Positions 1 to 8,918 of a stretch of 64,000 bases of DNA are shown one piece after another (the stretch's first letter is position 1; every line of letters starts with the position of its first letter). This DNA is from Sphingomonas sp. (GTDB taxonomy: Bacteria; Pseudomonadota; Alphaproteobacteria; Sphingomonadales; Sphingomonadaceae). Made by a program: the position numbers and the translations under genes. The notes below the pieces were generated by a model. It had not been told where the DNA came from, did no database searches, and saw only the letters and a list, made by a program, of their open reading frames with translations. The DNA is taken from assembly GCF_019749955.1 (NCBI RefSeq), contig NZ_JAIEPC010000023.1, positions 62,001-126,000 on the forward strand, read 5' to 3'.

Positions 1-907
1 CGATCGCAATCGCGACGCCAATCGCAAGCCAGTCCGCGGCTTGCCCGCCGCCGTAAAGCCGCACGATATGGCCGAACGGATCATCATGGTTGAACAGCGC
101 GACCAGATCGGGCGCGGCGACCAGCGCGGCGAGGATCGGCAATCCCTCGATCGCGACCGTTGCGACCATTGCCCAGAAGATCGCGCGGGCGATCTTGCGC
201 GGGGCTTCGTGCATTTCCTCGCCGAAATAAACGGCGGCGCCATAGCCGTTGAGCGCAAAAATGGCGATTGATGCGGCAACGCCAATCGATCCGGCAGTTG
301 CGGGAATCAGATGTGCGCCGTCACTGGCGAGCATCACCGGCGCGGCGAGAAAGCCCCCCATCCCGCGCACGGCATGACCAAAGCCGAATCCGATCACCAG
401 CAGCGCCGCGACCAGCTCGATCAGCAGAAAGGCGCCGGTGATCAGCGCATTCACCCGGATCTGGAGCAGCGACACCAGGGTCGCGCCCCCCACCACGATC
501 AGCGCCAGCGGGATTTGCGGTAGCCCCGGCCAGATCGCGGCCAGCACCGCACTCAGGCCAAGCCCCGCAACTGGCGGAAACAGCAAATTGTTGAACACGT
601 TGACGCCGAGCATCACAAAGCCCGCCATCGGCCCCAATGTCCGCGCGACCATCACATATTCGCCGCCCGCCACCGGCCAGTTCGACGCGAGTTCCGCATA
701 GACATAGGCCGTGGCGATGCAGACGATCGTGGCGAGCAGCATCGCCCACACCGCGCCCGTCCCCGCGACACTGAACATCCCCGGCACGATCACGAACAAT
801 GATGACACCGGCGTCGCCACTGAGAGCGTCAGGAACAGCACGCCGAGCACGCCGAGGCTGCGGACGAGGCCCGATGGCGTCTCCGGTTCCAGCCCCTTCT
901 CCAGCAT
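1..907 (-). CDS. APC-family amino acid permease, partial (3' end beyond window)
   Basis: The minus-strand reading frame is open from an ATG at 907 to base 1 with no stop, so the gene continues left of the window. It encodes at least 302 residues of a very hydrophobic protein with regularly spaced membrane segments. The start reads MLEKGLEPETPSGLVRSLGV, followed by LSVATPVSSLFVIVPG, the glycine-rich first helix of amino acid/polyamine permeases; VAGGEYVMVAR and NGYGAAVYFGEEM are also typical of the superfamily. A GAAAGG Shine-Dalgarno lies just upstream of the ATG. It starts 24 bases downstream of the aspS stop on the same strand, so co-transcription is possible. Expected role: uptake of amino acids or related amines across the inner membrane by cation symport or exchange. 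The substrate cannot be told from this portion. Confidence 0.85.
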   Translation of the reverse strand, partial: MLEKGLEPETPSGLVRSLGVLGVLFLTLSVATPVSSLFVIVPGMFSVAGTGAVWAMLLATIVCIATAYVYAELASNWPVAGGEYVMVARTLGPMAGFVMLGVNVFNNLLFPPVAGLGLSAVLAAIWPGLPQIPLALIVVGGATLVSLLQIRVNALITGAFLLIELVAALLVIGFGFGHAVRGMGGFLAAPVMLASDGAHLIPATAGSIGVAASIAIFALNGYGAAVYFGEEMHEAPRKIARAIFWAMVATVAIEGLPILAALVAAPDLVALFNHDDPFGHIVRLYGGGQAADWLAIGVAIAI

Positions 908-931
908 GCGCGCCCTTTCGTTGATCCGGCG

Positions 932-2728
932 TCAGGCGCCGGGTTTGGCCACCTCTAACGGGCGGAGGTTAAGTTCGCGCAACTGCTTGGCCGTCGCGAA
1001 ATTGGGGGCGCCCATCATCAGGTCTTCGGCGCGCTGGTTCATCGGGAACACCACGACTTCGCGGATATTGGGCTCGCCCGCAATCAGCATCACGATCCGG
1101 TCGACCCCCGGCGCCGAGCCACCGTGCGGCGGCGCACCGCATTTGAAGGCATTGATCATGCCCGCAAAATTTCTGTCGACATCGGCTTGGCTATAGCCCG
1201 CAATCTCGAACGCCTTGTACATGATGTCGGGCCGGTGGTTCCGGATCGCGCCCGACGACAGCTCCACGCCATTGCACACGATGTCATATTGATAGGCGAG
1301 GATGTCGAGCGGATCCTTGGTCTCCAGCGCTTCCATCTCGCCTTGCGGCATCGAGAAGGGATTGTGGCTGAAATCGATCTTCTTGTTGTCCTCGTCATAT
1401 TCGAACATCGGGAAATCGACGATCCAGCAGAATTCGAAGCGGTTGGCGTCGATCAGCCCAAGCTGCTCGCCAACGCGGGTGCGTGCAAGGCCCGCAAGCT
1501 TGGCCGCCTGCGCCGCGGGTCCCGCCGCGAAGAAGATGCCGTCATTAGGGCCAAGGCCGAGCGCCTCGGCAATCGCCTTCATGCCGTCCTGCCCGTGATT
1601 GTTGGCGATCGGGCCGCCGAACACGCCGTCCTTCTGCGTCGCATAGCCAAGGCCGGGGAAGCCTTCACCCTGTGCCCAGGCATTCATGTCGTCGAAGAAT
1701 TTGCGGCTCTTCTCGGCGGTGTTCGGCGCCGCAATCGCGCGGACGACATTGCCGCCCTCGACCATCGACGCGAACCGCCCGAAACCACTTCCCCGGAACA
1801 GCTCGGTCACGTCAGTGATAATCAGCGGATTGCGCAGATCGGGCTTGTCGTTGCCGTATTTGAGCATCGATTCGCGGTAGGGAATGCGCTTGAACGGCAG
1901 CGCGCTGACGGTGCGGCCCTTCCCCTGCCAGTCGGCGAATTCCTCGAACACGCCGTGCAACACCGGCTCGATCGCCGCGAACACATCGTCTTGCGTCACA
2001 AAGCTCATTTCGAAATCGAGCTGGTAGAATTCACCCGGGCTACGATCCGCCCGCGCATCCTCGTCGCGAAAGCATGGCGCGATCTGGAAGTAACGGTCGA
2101 AGCCCGCGACCATCAACAGCTGCTTAAACATCTGCGGCGCCTGCGGCAGCGCGTAGAATTTGCCCGGATGCACCCGGCTCGGCACCAGATAGTCGCGCGC
2201 GCCTTCGGGGCTGCTCGCGGTCAGGATCGGCGTCTGGAATTCGGTAAAGCCCTGCCCGATCATCCGCTGGCGCAGCGACGCGATGACATGGCTGCGCAGC
2301 ATGATGTTGGCGTGCAACCGCTCGCGCCGCAGATCGAGGAAGCGATAGCGCAGCCGGATGTCCTCAGGGTAATCGGCCTCGCCCGCGACCGGCATCGGCA
2401 ATTCCTGCGCGGCGGATTGCACCACCGCCTCGACCGCCCGGATTTCGATCGCGCCCGTGGGCAGGTTGGGATTGACGACTTCAGGCGCCCGCGCGGTCAC
2501 TTTGCCGGTCACCGTCACCACGCTTTCGGGGCGCAATTTCTCGATCACGGCAAAGGCGGGGCCGTCGACTTCGGTGACGATCTGGGTGATGCCGTAATGA
2601 TCGCGCAGATCGACGAAGACGAGATCGCCATGGTCGCGCTTCTTGTGGACCCAGCCCGAAACCCGGACTTCCTGCCCGACATTGTCGGCGCGTAGCTCGG
2701 CGCAAGTGTGCGTGCGGTAAATATGCAT
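932..2728 (-). CDS. aspS: Aspartate--tRNA ligase
   Basis: A 598-residue class II aminoacyl-tRNA synthetase that charges tRNA with aspartate in the cytoplasm. The N-terminal part is the OB-fold anticodon-binding domain ([21 protein letters not shown]). Motif 2 appears as [19 protein letters not shown], and motif 3 as [14 protein letters not shown] near the C-terminus, followed by [17 protein letters not shown]. The length matches bacterial AspRS carrying the inserted GAD domain. The ATG at 2728 is followed directly by the canonical [13 protein letters not shown] start. Alphaproteobacterial AspRS is often non-discriminating and also charges tRNA-Asn; the sequence alone does not settle this. The permease gene follows on the same strand, and rnd is divergent. 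Confidence 0.98.
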   Translation of the reverse strand: MHIYRTHTCAELRADNVGQEVRVSGWVHKKRDHGDLVFVDLRDHYGITQIVTEVDGPAFAVIEKLRPESVVTVTGKVTARAPEVVNPNLPTGAIEIRAVEAVVQSAAQELPMPVAGEADYPEDIRLRYRFLDLRRERLHANIMLRSHVIASLRQRMIGQGFTEFQTPILTASSPEGARDYLVPSRVHPGKFYALPQAPQMFKQLLMVAGFDRYFQIAPCFRDEDARADRSPGEFYQLDFEMSFVTQDDVFAAIEPVLHGVFEEFADWQGKGRTVSALPFKRIPYRESMLKYGNDKPDLRNPLIITDVTELFRGSGFGRFASMVEGGNVVRAIAAPNTAEKSRKFFDDMNAWAQGEGFPGLGYATQKDGVFGGPIANNHGQDGMKAIAEALGLGPNDGIFFAAGPAAQAAKLAGLARTRVGEQLGLIDANRFEFCWIVDFPMFEYDEDNKKIDFSHNPFSMPQGEMEALETKDPLDILAYQYDIVCNGVELSSGAIRNHRPDIMYKAFEIAGYSQADVDRNFAGMINAFKCGAPPHGGSAPGVDRIVMLIAGEPNIREVVVFPMNQRAEDLMMGAPNFATAKQLRELNLRPLEVAKPGA

Positions 2729-2830
2729 GGCGGCCTAACAAGCGTTCGCCCCGCGCTTGTCAAGCATGCGCTGCGCAGTTTGACGCCCGCCAAGGCTAGA
2801 TGACGTCATGAAGCGATGCTACCCAGCGTC

Positions 2831-4003
2831 ATGCACATTCATGATCTGATCACGGACTCCGCCAGCCTCGCCAATTTATGCCACCGGTTGTCCGACGCGG
2901 CGTTCATCACCGTCGACACCGAATTCATGCGCGAAAACAGCTATTGGCCCGAGCTGTGCCTGATCCAGATCGCCGACGAGAACGAGGCCGCCGCGATTGA
3001 TCCGATGGCCGACGGCATCGATTTGAAGCCGCTGCTCGACCTGCTCGTCGAGAATGAGGACGTGCTGAAAGTCTTTCACGCCGGCGGGCAGGATATTGAA
3101 ATCGTCTATAACCTCACCGGCAAGACGCCTTATCCGCTGTTCGACACCCAGATTGCCGCCATGGCGCTCGGGCAAGGCGAGCAGATCGGTTACCAGAATC
3201 TGGTCGAGACCTATCTCGGCATCGCGGTCGACAAGGGCGCACGCTTCACCGACTGGAGCCGCCGCCCGCTCGACAAGCGCCAGATCGAATATGCGATCGG
3301 TGACGTCACGCATTTGTCGGTGATTTTCCCGAAAATGCTCGACCGACTGCGCAAGACCGGGCGCGGCGCGTGGCTCGACCAGGAAATGGAGCGGATCGCC
3401 GATCCGGCGAACTACCGCAACGACCCTGAGGAATCTTGGCGACGGGTGCGGATCGCCGGGCGCAAGCCCGAAGTGCTCGGGCGGCTGAAGGCGCTCGCGC
3501 GCTGGCGCGAGATCGAGGCGCAGGGCAAGGATTTGCCGCGCGGCCGCATCGTCAAGGACGAGACGCTCGCCGATCTGGCGGGCAGTCCGCCCAAGAAGCA
3601 AGCCGATCTCGCGCGCGTGCGCGGCCTCTCGGCGGCGTGGGCGCAGAACGACATCGGCGCGCGGCTGATGGCGGCGCTCGAAGGCGCCAAGCCGATGAGC
3701 ACCGACGAAATGCCCCCGCGCGACGACCGCAAGCCCGGCATGGGCAAGGAAGGCGCGCTGGTTGCCGATCTGCTCAAGCTGCTGTTGAAGATTCGCGCGC
3801 GCGACATCGATGTGGCGGCGAAGCTGTTGGCGCGGACCGAAGAGCTGGAGGCGCTGGCGGCGGGGCAGCGCGAGGGATTGGCGATGCTCGAAGGCTGGCG
3901 CTACGACCAGTTCGGCAAGGACGCCCTCGCGCTGGTCGAGGGGCGGCTGGGGTTCGCGGTGAAGAACGGGCGGCTGAAGATGACGCGGGCCGAGGAGGAG
4001 TAG
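2831..4003 (+). CDS. rnd: Ribonuclease D
   Basis: A 3'-5' exoribonuclease of the DEDD family that trims tRNA and other stable RNA precursors, 390 residues from the ATG at 2831. The exonuclease motifs are all present: VDTEFMRE (D29, E31), VFHAGGQDIEIV, DTQIAAMALGQGEQIGYQNLV and YAIGDVTHL. A C-terminal HRDC-type region follows (LARWREIEAQGKDLPRGRIVKDETL). A longer frame begins at an ATG at 2816, but the internal ATG gives MHIHDLITDSASL, the usual start of alphaproteobacterial RNase D; no strong Shine-Dalgarno decides the matter. It is divergent from aspS across about 100 bases. Confidence 0.95.
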   Translation: MHIHDLITDSASLANLCHRLSDAAFITVDTEFMRENSYWPELCLIQIADENEAAAIDPMADGIDLKPLLDLLVENEDVLKVFHAGGQDIEIVYNLTGKTPYPLFDTQIAAMALGQGEQIGYQNLVETYLGIAVDKGARFTDWSRRPLDKRQIEYAIGDVTHLSVIFPKMLDRLRKTGRGAWLDQEMERIADPANYRNDPEESWRRVRIAGRKPEVLGRLKALARWREIEAQGKDLPRGRIVKDETLADLAGSPPKKQADLARVRGLSAAWAQNDIGARLMAALEGAKPMSTDEMPPRDDRKPGMGKEGALVADLLKLLLKIRARDIDVAAKLLARTEELEALAAGQREGLAMLEGWRYDQFGKDALALVEGRLGFAVKNGRLKMTRAEEE

Positions 4004-4080
4004 GGAGGACTGACCAATGGAGGCAAAATTCAGACTAATATCATTCTTTTAAAATGCCATATTCTATAAGGACAAACCAA

Positions 4081-4557
4081 GTGAGACGCCTGATCGTCAC
4101 GCTCATTTTACTCTTATTGTCCACGCCCGCATTTTCCCAAATTGTAGGCAAGCCTATCATTGCCAACGGTACGTGCGACGCAAAATCGGGCGTTACAGTC
4201 GATGACGGTGAAAACAGCAAATTCGGATGTGACGTTGTTGTCATCACCCGCACGGAGCGCGGCACCGTGCTCATACAGTTTTCCGACAAGAGCGGCGATG
4301 ATGGCAGGATTCTTGGCTTCGCAGGGACGATCGAAGGGAAACAAGGATTTGGGGCCGACGCCGTTCAGATGCTTGGTGTCGAACGACTATATCTTGCTGG
4401 AGGTGCAACGCCGGTCCCTGTCTCTCGCGGGAGTTGCATCATGAATTGGACAGGACTCGAACGCACGGGCGGCCGACTAACCAGCATTCTCTGCGCGGCA
4501 CGCGCACAGGCGGACGGTTCAGATATAAAGGCATTGGCTGTTCTGCAGACGAAGTAG
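4081..4557 (+). CDS. Small secreted protein of unknown function
   Basis: I do not recognise this family. A GTG at 4081 has an AAGGA Shine-Dalgarno at 4068-4072, eight bases away, and yields MRRLIVTLILLLLSTPAFSQ, a complete signal peptide with a cleavage site after AFS. The mature part is about 138 residues. It contains four cysteines, which could form two disulfides in the periplasm (in NGTCDAKSG, NSKFGCDVV, RGSCIMNW and SILCAARA). An upstream ATG at 4054 in the same frame lacks a good ribosome site. The gene and its 5' flank are visibly richer in A and T than the neighbours rnd and ppx, which may mean later acquisition. No partner gene is apparent; ppx is convergent. Confidence 0.7.
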   Translation: MRRLIVTLILLLLSTPAFSQIVGKPIIANGTCDAKSGVTVDDGENSKFGCDVVVITRTERGTVLIQFSDKSGDDGRILGFAGTIEGKQGFGADAVQMLGVERLYLAGGATPVPVSRGSCIMNWTGLERTGGRLTSILCAARAQADGSDIKALAVLQTK

Positions 4558-4587
4558 GAATGTTGGCCGCATCGCGAACGCAGGCCC

Positions 4588-6087
4588 CTACCCCCGCACC
4601 GCCACCCCGCGCCCCAGCAACCCCGCCAGCGCCTTGTGTCGCCGCTCGACCGCTTCGCTGTAGAGCGCGCGGTCGGCGCCCGGGAGCGTCAGCACGATCG
4701 CCGCGCCGTCGTCGTCGATCCGGCTGCGCTGGAGCGGCCCGGCAAGCCCGCCCGACAGCCGCTGCCCCAGCCGCATCGCCAGGCCCCAGCCCATCGCGCG
4801 GCGCGTCTCGGCCGTGCCGGTCAGTGCCGGGATTGGCGGCGGTGAGGTCAGCCCGCCGCCGAGCGAACTGAACAGCGCCTGCGCGACTTGCGCGCGGCCC
4901 GGTGCGTCGATCGCCACCCAATTGCCGTGCAGCGCAATCTCGACGCCGCGTTCGGCACGGAACTCCGGGTTCGCGCGCCAGCCGACATCGGCAAGCAGGC
5001 ACGCGGCATGCCGCAGTCTAGCGAGCCGGGGTTCCTCGCCCGCGAACAGCGGCGCGATCCAGCTATCGAGAATGTCGCCATGCTCGGCAAAGCGCCCAAG
5101 CCGCCGCCCCTCGTCGCGTGCCGCCACGATCAGCGGATCAAGCGCGCGCTCGGCAGGATCGAGTCCGGCGTAGAGCAGCCCCTCACGCAAGCCAAAGGCC
5201 GAGACAATGGTCGTGCGCGCGTCGAGATGGCGCAGCAACACGCTCAACAGCGCGCCGGCATCGCGCAAGGTAGGGAGACGCGCCGTCGACAGGTTCGGGA
5301 TCGCGCGCAGCTTGCCCTTCGCCACATGGCTCAGCGTGCGCCCCAGCCGCGACACCGCCATCGGCGTCATTTCATATTGGTGGATGATCGGCAGCGGATA
5401 GCCGATCTGGTGCATATCGAGCCGCGCGAGCGTCCGCCACGACCCACCCACCAGGTAAAGCGGCAACCCTGCCCCCGCGCCTTCCCACCCTGCGGCGGCG
5501 ATCAGCTTGCTGATCGCGCGATCAAACTTGCGCGGCCCCTCGGCCTTCAGCGCCGCCAGCCGCAAGACGCCGAGCGGGAAGGAAGCACGCTCGCCGATCA
5601 CGCCGTCCTTCACCCGCACCAGCTCAAGGCTGCCGCCGCCAAGGTCGCCGACAATGCCATCGGCGTCGGGAATGGCGGACAGCACGCCCAGCCCGGCCCC
5701 CAAAGCCTCCTGCTCGCCCGAGAGCAGCTCAACCGTCAGCCCAAGCGCGCGGGCATCGTCGAGCAGATCATGACCATTCACCGCATCGCGTACGGCCGCC
5801 GTCGCAACGGTGCGCAGCTCATTAACATCCATTTCGCGCGCAACCGCAGCGAAGCGCGCGAGCGCCAGCCGCGCGACCTTGAGCGCGCCGGGCTCGATCG
5901 CGCCGGTGGTGCCAAGCCCACGCCCCAGCCCGGCCATGACTTTCTCGTTGAACAGGATCGCCGGCAGCCGCGCTGGCCCCTGATAGACGACCAGCCGGAT
6001 CGAATTCGACCCGATGTCGATAATGCCGGTGCGCGGATCGCCGCCGAGCGCTTCGGCGCGGTTCTTGCGGAAGAAGAGCGTGGCCAC
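4588..6087 (-). CDS. ppx: Exopolyphosphatase (Ppx/GppA family)
   Basis: A 499-residue member of the ASKHA-fold Ppx/GppA phosphatases, which remove terminal phosphate from polyphosphate and, in some members, from pppGpp. The N-terminal phosphate-binding loop IIDIGSNSIRLVVYQG and the second loop IVGDLGGGSLELVRV are intact. The C-terminal half contains an HD-like helical region (LRHAACLLADVGWRANPEF). It begins 6 bases after the ppk stop on the same strand, so polyphosphate synthesis and breakdown are encoded together, a common arrangement. Whether pppGpp is also a substrate cannot be told from sequence. Confidence 0.93.
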   Translation of the reverse strand: MATLFFRKNRAEALGGDPRTGIIDIGSNSIRLVVYQGPARLPAILFNEKVMAGLGRGLGTTGAIEPGALKVARLALARFAAVAREMDVNELRTVATAAVRDAVNGHDLLDDARALGLTVELLSGEQEALGAGLGVLSAIPDADGIVGDLGGGSLELVRVKDGVIGERASFPLGVLRLAALKAEGPRKFDRAISKLIAAAGWEGAGAGLPLYLVGGSWRTLARLDMHQIGYPLPIIHQYEMTPMAVSRLGRTLSHVAKGKLRAIPNLSTARLPTLRDAGALLSVLLRHLDARTTIVSAFGLREGLLYAGLDPAERALDPLIVAARDEGRRLGRFAEHGDILDSWIAPLFAGEEPRLARLRHAACLLADVGWRANPEFRAERGVEIALHGNWVAIDAPGRAQVAQALFSSLGGGLTSPPPIPALTGTAETRRAMGWGLAMRLGQRLSGGLAGPLQRSRIDDDGAAIVLTLPGADRALYSEAVERRHKALAGLLGRGVAVRG

Positions 6088-6093
6088 CGGGCG

Positions 6094-8286
6094 TTAAGCG
6101 CTCGTCCGCGCCGCACGGCGCCGCAGCGACAATTTGGGCACCGCATCGCTGGTCGCCAGCGCGGCGCCACGCCCCGACAGCGACGGATTGGTCATGAAGT
6201 AACGGTGCAGGTTGAACGGCCGATCACCCGGATCGGTGCGGACATAGGCGCCGTCGCTCTGCAAATCCCAGCTTTGTTCGTTGTCGATCAAATTGGCGAC
6301 CATCACCTGATCGAGCACCTGATCATGCACGGTCGGGTTCAGAATCGGCAGCATATATTCGACCCGCCGATCGAAATTGCGCGGCATCCAGTCGGCCGAC
6401 GAAATGAAAACCTTGGCACCATCATTGGGTAACGCACGACCATTGCCGAACGCCCAGATACGGCTGTGCTCAAGGAAGCGCCCGATCACCGATTTGACGC
6501 GGATATGCTCGCTCATGTCGGGCACGCCGGGCTTCAGGCAGCAGATGCCCCGGATGACGAGGTCGATCTGGACCCCGGCGTTGCTCGCTTCATAGAGCTT
6601 TTCGATAATCGCAGGGTCGACGAGCGAATTCATCTTCGCCCACATCGCCGCCGGTTTGCCCGCGCGAGCAAAGCCGATCTCGGCCTCGATCAGATCGACC
6701 AGCCGCGCGCGCAGGTTGCGCGGGCTCATGCTGAGCAGCTCCATATTGGTCGGCTCGACATAGCCGGTCACATAATTGAACATCTGCGACGCATCGCGCC
6801 CGATCCGTGGATCGGCGGTGAAGAAGCTCAGATCGGTGTAGATACGCGCGGTGATCGGGTGGTAATTGCCGGTGCCGAAGTGGCAATAAGTGCGATATTC
6901 GCCCACTTCGCGCCGCACCACGAGCGAAATCTTCGCGTGCGTTTTCCAGTCGATGAAGCCATAGACGACTTGCACCCCCGCGCGCTCAAGCGCCGACGCC
7001 CAGAGCAGATTTTGCTCTTCGTCGAAACGCGCTTTCAACTCGACCACCGCCGTCACCGATTTGCCCGCTTCGGCGGCAGCAATCAGCGCGTTGATGACGG
7101 CGGGCTGCTTGCCCGCGCGGTAGAGCGTCTGCTTGATCGCCACGACATCGGGGTCGCTCGCCGCCTGCCGCAAAAAGGCGAGCACGACGTCGAAGCTTTC
7201 GTACGGGTGATGGACGATAATGTCCTTGGCGCGGATCGCGGCAAAGCAATCGCCACCATATTCGCGAATCCGTTCCGGGAAGCGCGGCGAATAGGGCGGG
7301 AATTTCAGGTCGGGCCGATCCTCATCGACAATCGCTTCGAGCGCACCGACGCCCAGAAACGCGCCGCTTTCGGTCACAAAGGCATCGCTGCCGCCGAGTT
7401 CGTCGCGCAGCACGCTGCCCAAGACTTCAGGCATACCCGATTCGAGTTCGAGCCGGATCACCCGGCCGCGCCGCCGCCGCTTGATCGCATTGGTGAAGTG
7501 GCGGACGAGGTCCTCGGCTTCTTCCTCAATCTCGATATCGCTGTCGCGCAGCACGCGGAATTCGGCGGCCCCCAGCTTGCGGTAGCCGGGAAAAACGAGG
7601 TCGGAGAAGCGCTTGACCAGCGATTCGACCGCGACATAGCGCGCGTTTTCACCCGGCAACCGCACGAAGCGCGGCATCGGCGCGGGCAGCATCACCAATT
7701 CGCGCATAGGCTGCCCGTCCGAATCGCGCACCATATCGAACATTACCGCCAGCCCCTTGTTGGGCATGAACGGGAACGGATGCGCGGGGTCGAGTGCCTG
7801 CGGCGTCAGGATCGGGAAAATCTGCTCGCGGAACTGGGTTTCGAGCCAGGCGAGTTCATCGGCACTGAGCGATTCGTCGATCGTGCGCGAACTGAGCACG
7901 GTAATGCCGGTTTCGGCGAGCAAGGTGCGCAGCTCACGCCACACCGTACGCTGGCTTTCGACGAGCGCATCGGCTTCGGCGACGATCACCGCGAGCTGCT
8001 GGCTCGAATTGAGCCCGTCGACCGAAAAGCGGTCGACATCCTGCATTTGCTGCCCCTTCAGGCCGGCAACACGCACCATGAAGAATTCGTCGAGATTCGA
8101 GCCCGAAATCGACAGAAAACGTAAGCGTTCGAGCAGCGGATGCGCCGGATTGCGCGCTTCTTCGAGCACGCGCCGATTGAATGCCAGCCAGCTCAGCTCG
8201 CGGTTGAAGAACCGGTCGCCGCCGCTCCCGGCTTCGAACTGTTCGTCATCATCGCTCATGTCCACAAGCGGCGTCGGACGGCTCAT
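6094..8286 (-). CDS. ppk1: Polyphosphate kinase 1
   Basis: A 730-residue PPK1, which reversibly transfers the gamma phosphate of ATP onto a polyphosphate chain. The N-terminal domain begins FFNRELSWLAFNRRVLEEA. The head domain has FPFMPNKGLAVMF, and the two phospholipase-D-like catalytic domains carry VVAIKQTLYRAGKQPAV, VELKARFDEEQNL, THAKISLVVRRE and YCHFGTGNYHPITARIYTD, which include the conserved catalytic histidines. The length is normal for the family. The chosen ATG overlaps the stop of the upstream hda-like gene by 4 bases, implying translational coupling. ppx follows 6 bases downstream. Confidence 0.97.
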   Translation of the reverse strand: MSRPTPLVDMSDDDEQFEAGSGGDRFFNRELSWLAFNRRVLEEARNPAHPLLERLRFLSISGSNLDEFFMVRVAGLKGQQMQDVDRFSVDGLNSSQQLAVIVAEADALVESQRTVWRELRTLLAETGITVLSSRTIDESLSADELAWLETQFREQIFPILTPQALDPAHPFPFMPNKGLAVMFDMVRDSDGQPMRELVMLPAPMPRFVRLPGENARYVAVESLVKRFSDLVFPGYRKLGAAEFRVLRDSDIEIEEEAEDLVRHFTNAIKRRRRGRVIRLELESGMPEVLGSVLRDELGGSDAFVTESGAFLGVGALEAIVDEDRPDLKFPPYSPRFPERIREYGGDCFAAIRAKDIIVHHPYESFDVVLAFLRQAASDPDVVAIKQTLYRAGKQPAVINALIAAAEAGKSVTAVVELKARFDEEQNLLWASALERAGVQVVYGFIDWKTHAKISLVVRREVGEYRTYCHFGTGNYHPITARIYTDLSFFTADPRIGRDASQMFNYVTGYVEPTNMELLSMSPRNLRARLVDLIEAEIGFARAGKPAAMWAKMNSLVDPAIIEKLYEASNAGVQIDLVIRGICCLKPGVPDMSEHIRVKSVIGRFLEHSRIWAFGNGRALPNDGAKVFISSADWMPRNFDRRVEYMLPILNPTVHDQVLDQVMVANLIDNEQSWDLQSDGAYVRTDPGDRPFNLHRYFMTNPSLSGRGAALATSDAVPKLSLRRRAARTSA

Positions 8287-8918
8287 GCGTTGGTCTCACC
8301 TGATTCGCGGGTTCGAGCCGTCAACAGCCCGGCGCTGGTCATAGCGGTTCGCGCGAGCGTAATCGACAGGCGTTTGCGGTGCGCGAGCGCGGCCTGATCG
8401 AGCGTGTCGACGGTGCGCTCGATCGCGACATGGCTGCGTTCGATCCGCGCGACCAGCCACTGGATCAGATCGGCGCGCGCATCGAGCTGGCGGCGCAGGA
8501 AGGCGCGTTCGAACAGCGCCGCCATCAGCGCGTCGTCGGGCGCCTCGATCCGCGCGACCGGGGTCGCGGCCAAGCGCGAGCGCAGATCGGGCAGCTTGAC
8601 GCGCCATTCGGGCGGCGGCGCTTCGGCAACAATCAGCAGCGGGCGGCGATCGTCCTGCGCCGCGTTCCAGGCGTGGAAGATCGCTGCTTCGCTCACGCGT
8701 TCGGCATCGTCGATGATCGTGCCCCCGCTATGCTGCGCGAACAGCCGCGCGAGCGTACTGCGGCCCGATTTGCGCGGGCCCGCGAGCAAGGTCGCCATCA
8801 CCGGCCACGCGCCCCATCGCCGCAAATGCTGCGCGGCATGGGCGTTGGAGGCACTGATCAGGAAGTCGTCGTCGGTCGGGTCTGCGGGCCAGGCCAGGGG
8901 GAGCGGCAGCTGCGTCAT
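8283..8918 (-). CDS. Hda/HdaA-like DnaA-related replication regulator
   Basis: A 211-residue protein related to the AAA+ domain of DnaA. Members such as E. coli Hda and Caulobacter HdaA bind the sliding clamp and stimulate ATP hydrolysis on DnaA after initiation. The N-terminus MTQLPLPL fits a beta-clamp-binding motif. The P-loop is GPRKSGRST (residues 47-55), where the usual Walker A lysine is an arginine (R53). The Walker B equivalent is IIDDAE. The C-terminal helical part (VARIERSHVAIERTVDTLDQ) matches the lid domain of the family. It overlaps its neighbours by 4 bases on each side (DUF2066-like upstream, ppk downstream). From memory, hda next to a DUF2066 gene and purM is also found in gammaproteobacteria. 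Confidence 0.85.
   Translation of the reverse strand: MTQLPLPLAWPADPTDDDFLISASNAHAAQHLRRWGAWPVMATLLAGPRKSGRSTLARLFAQHSGGTIIDDAERVSEAAIFHAWNAAQDDRRPLLIVAEAPPPEWRVKLPDLRSRLAATPVARIEAPDDALMAALFERAFLRRQLDARADLIQWLVARIERSHVAIERTVDTLDQAALAHRKRLSITLARTAMTSAGLLTARTRESGETNA

Noticed and set aside
1124..2695. 523-residue plus-strand open frame opposite aspS
   Set aside because: It is wholly antisense to a canonical AspRS and its composition (Arg/His/Ala-rich, no motif) is that of a high-GC mirror frame.
6466..8124. 552-residue plus-strand open frame opposite ppk1
   Set aside because: Antisense to PPK1 with all catalytic motifs in the minus strand; the plus-strand product has no recognisable domain.
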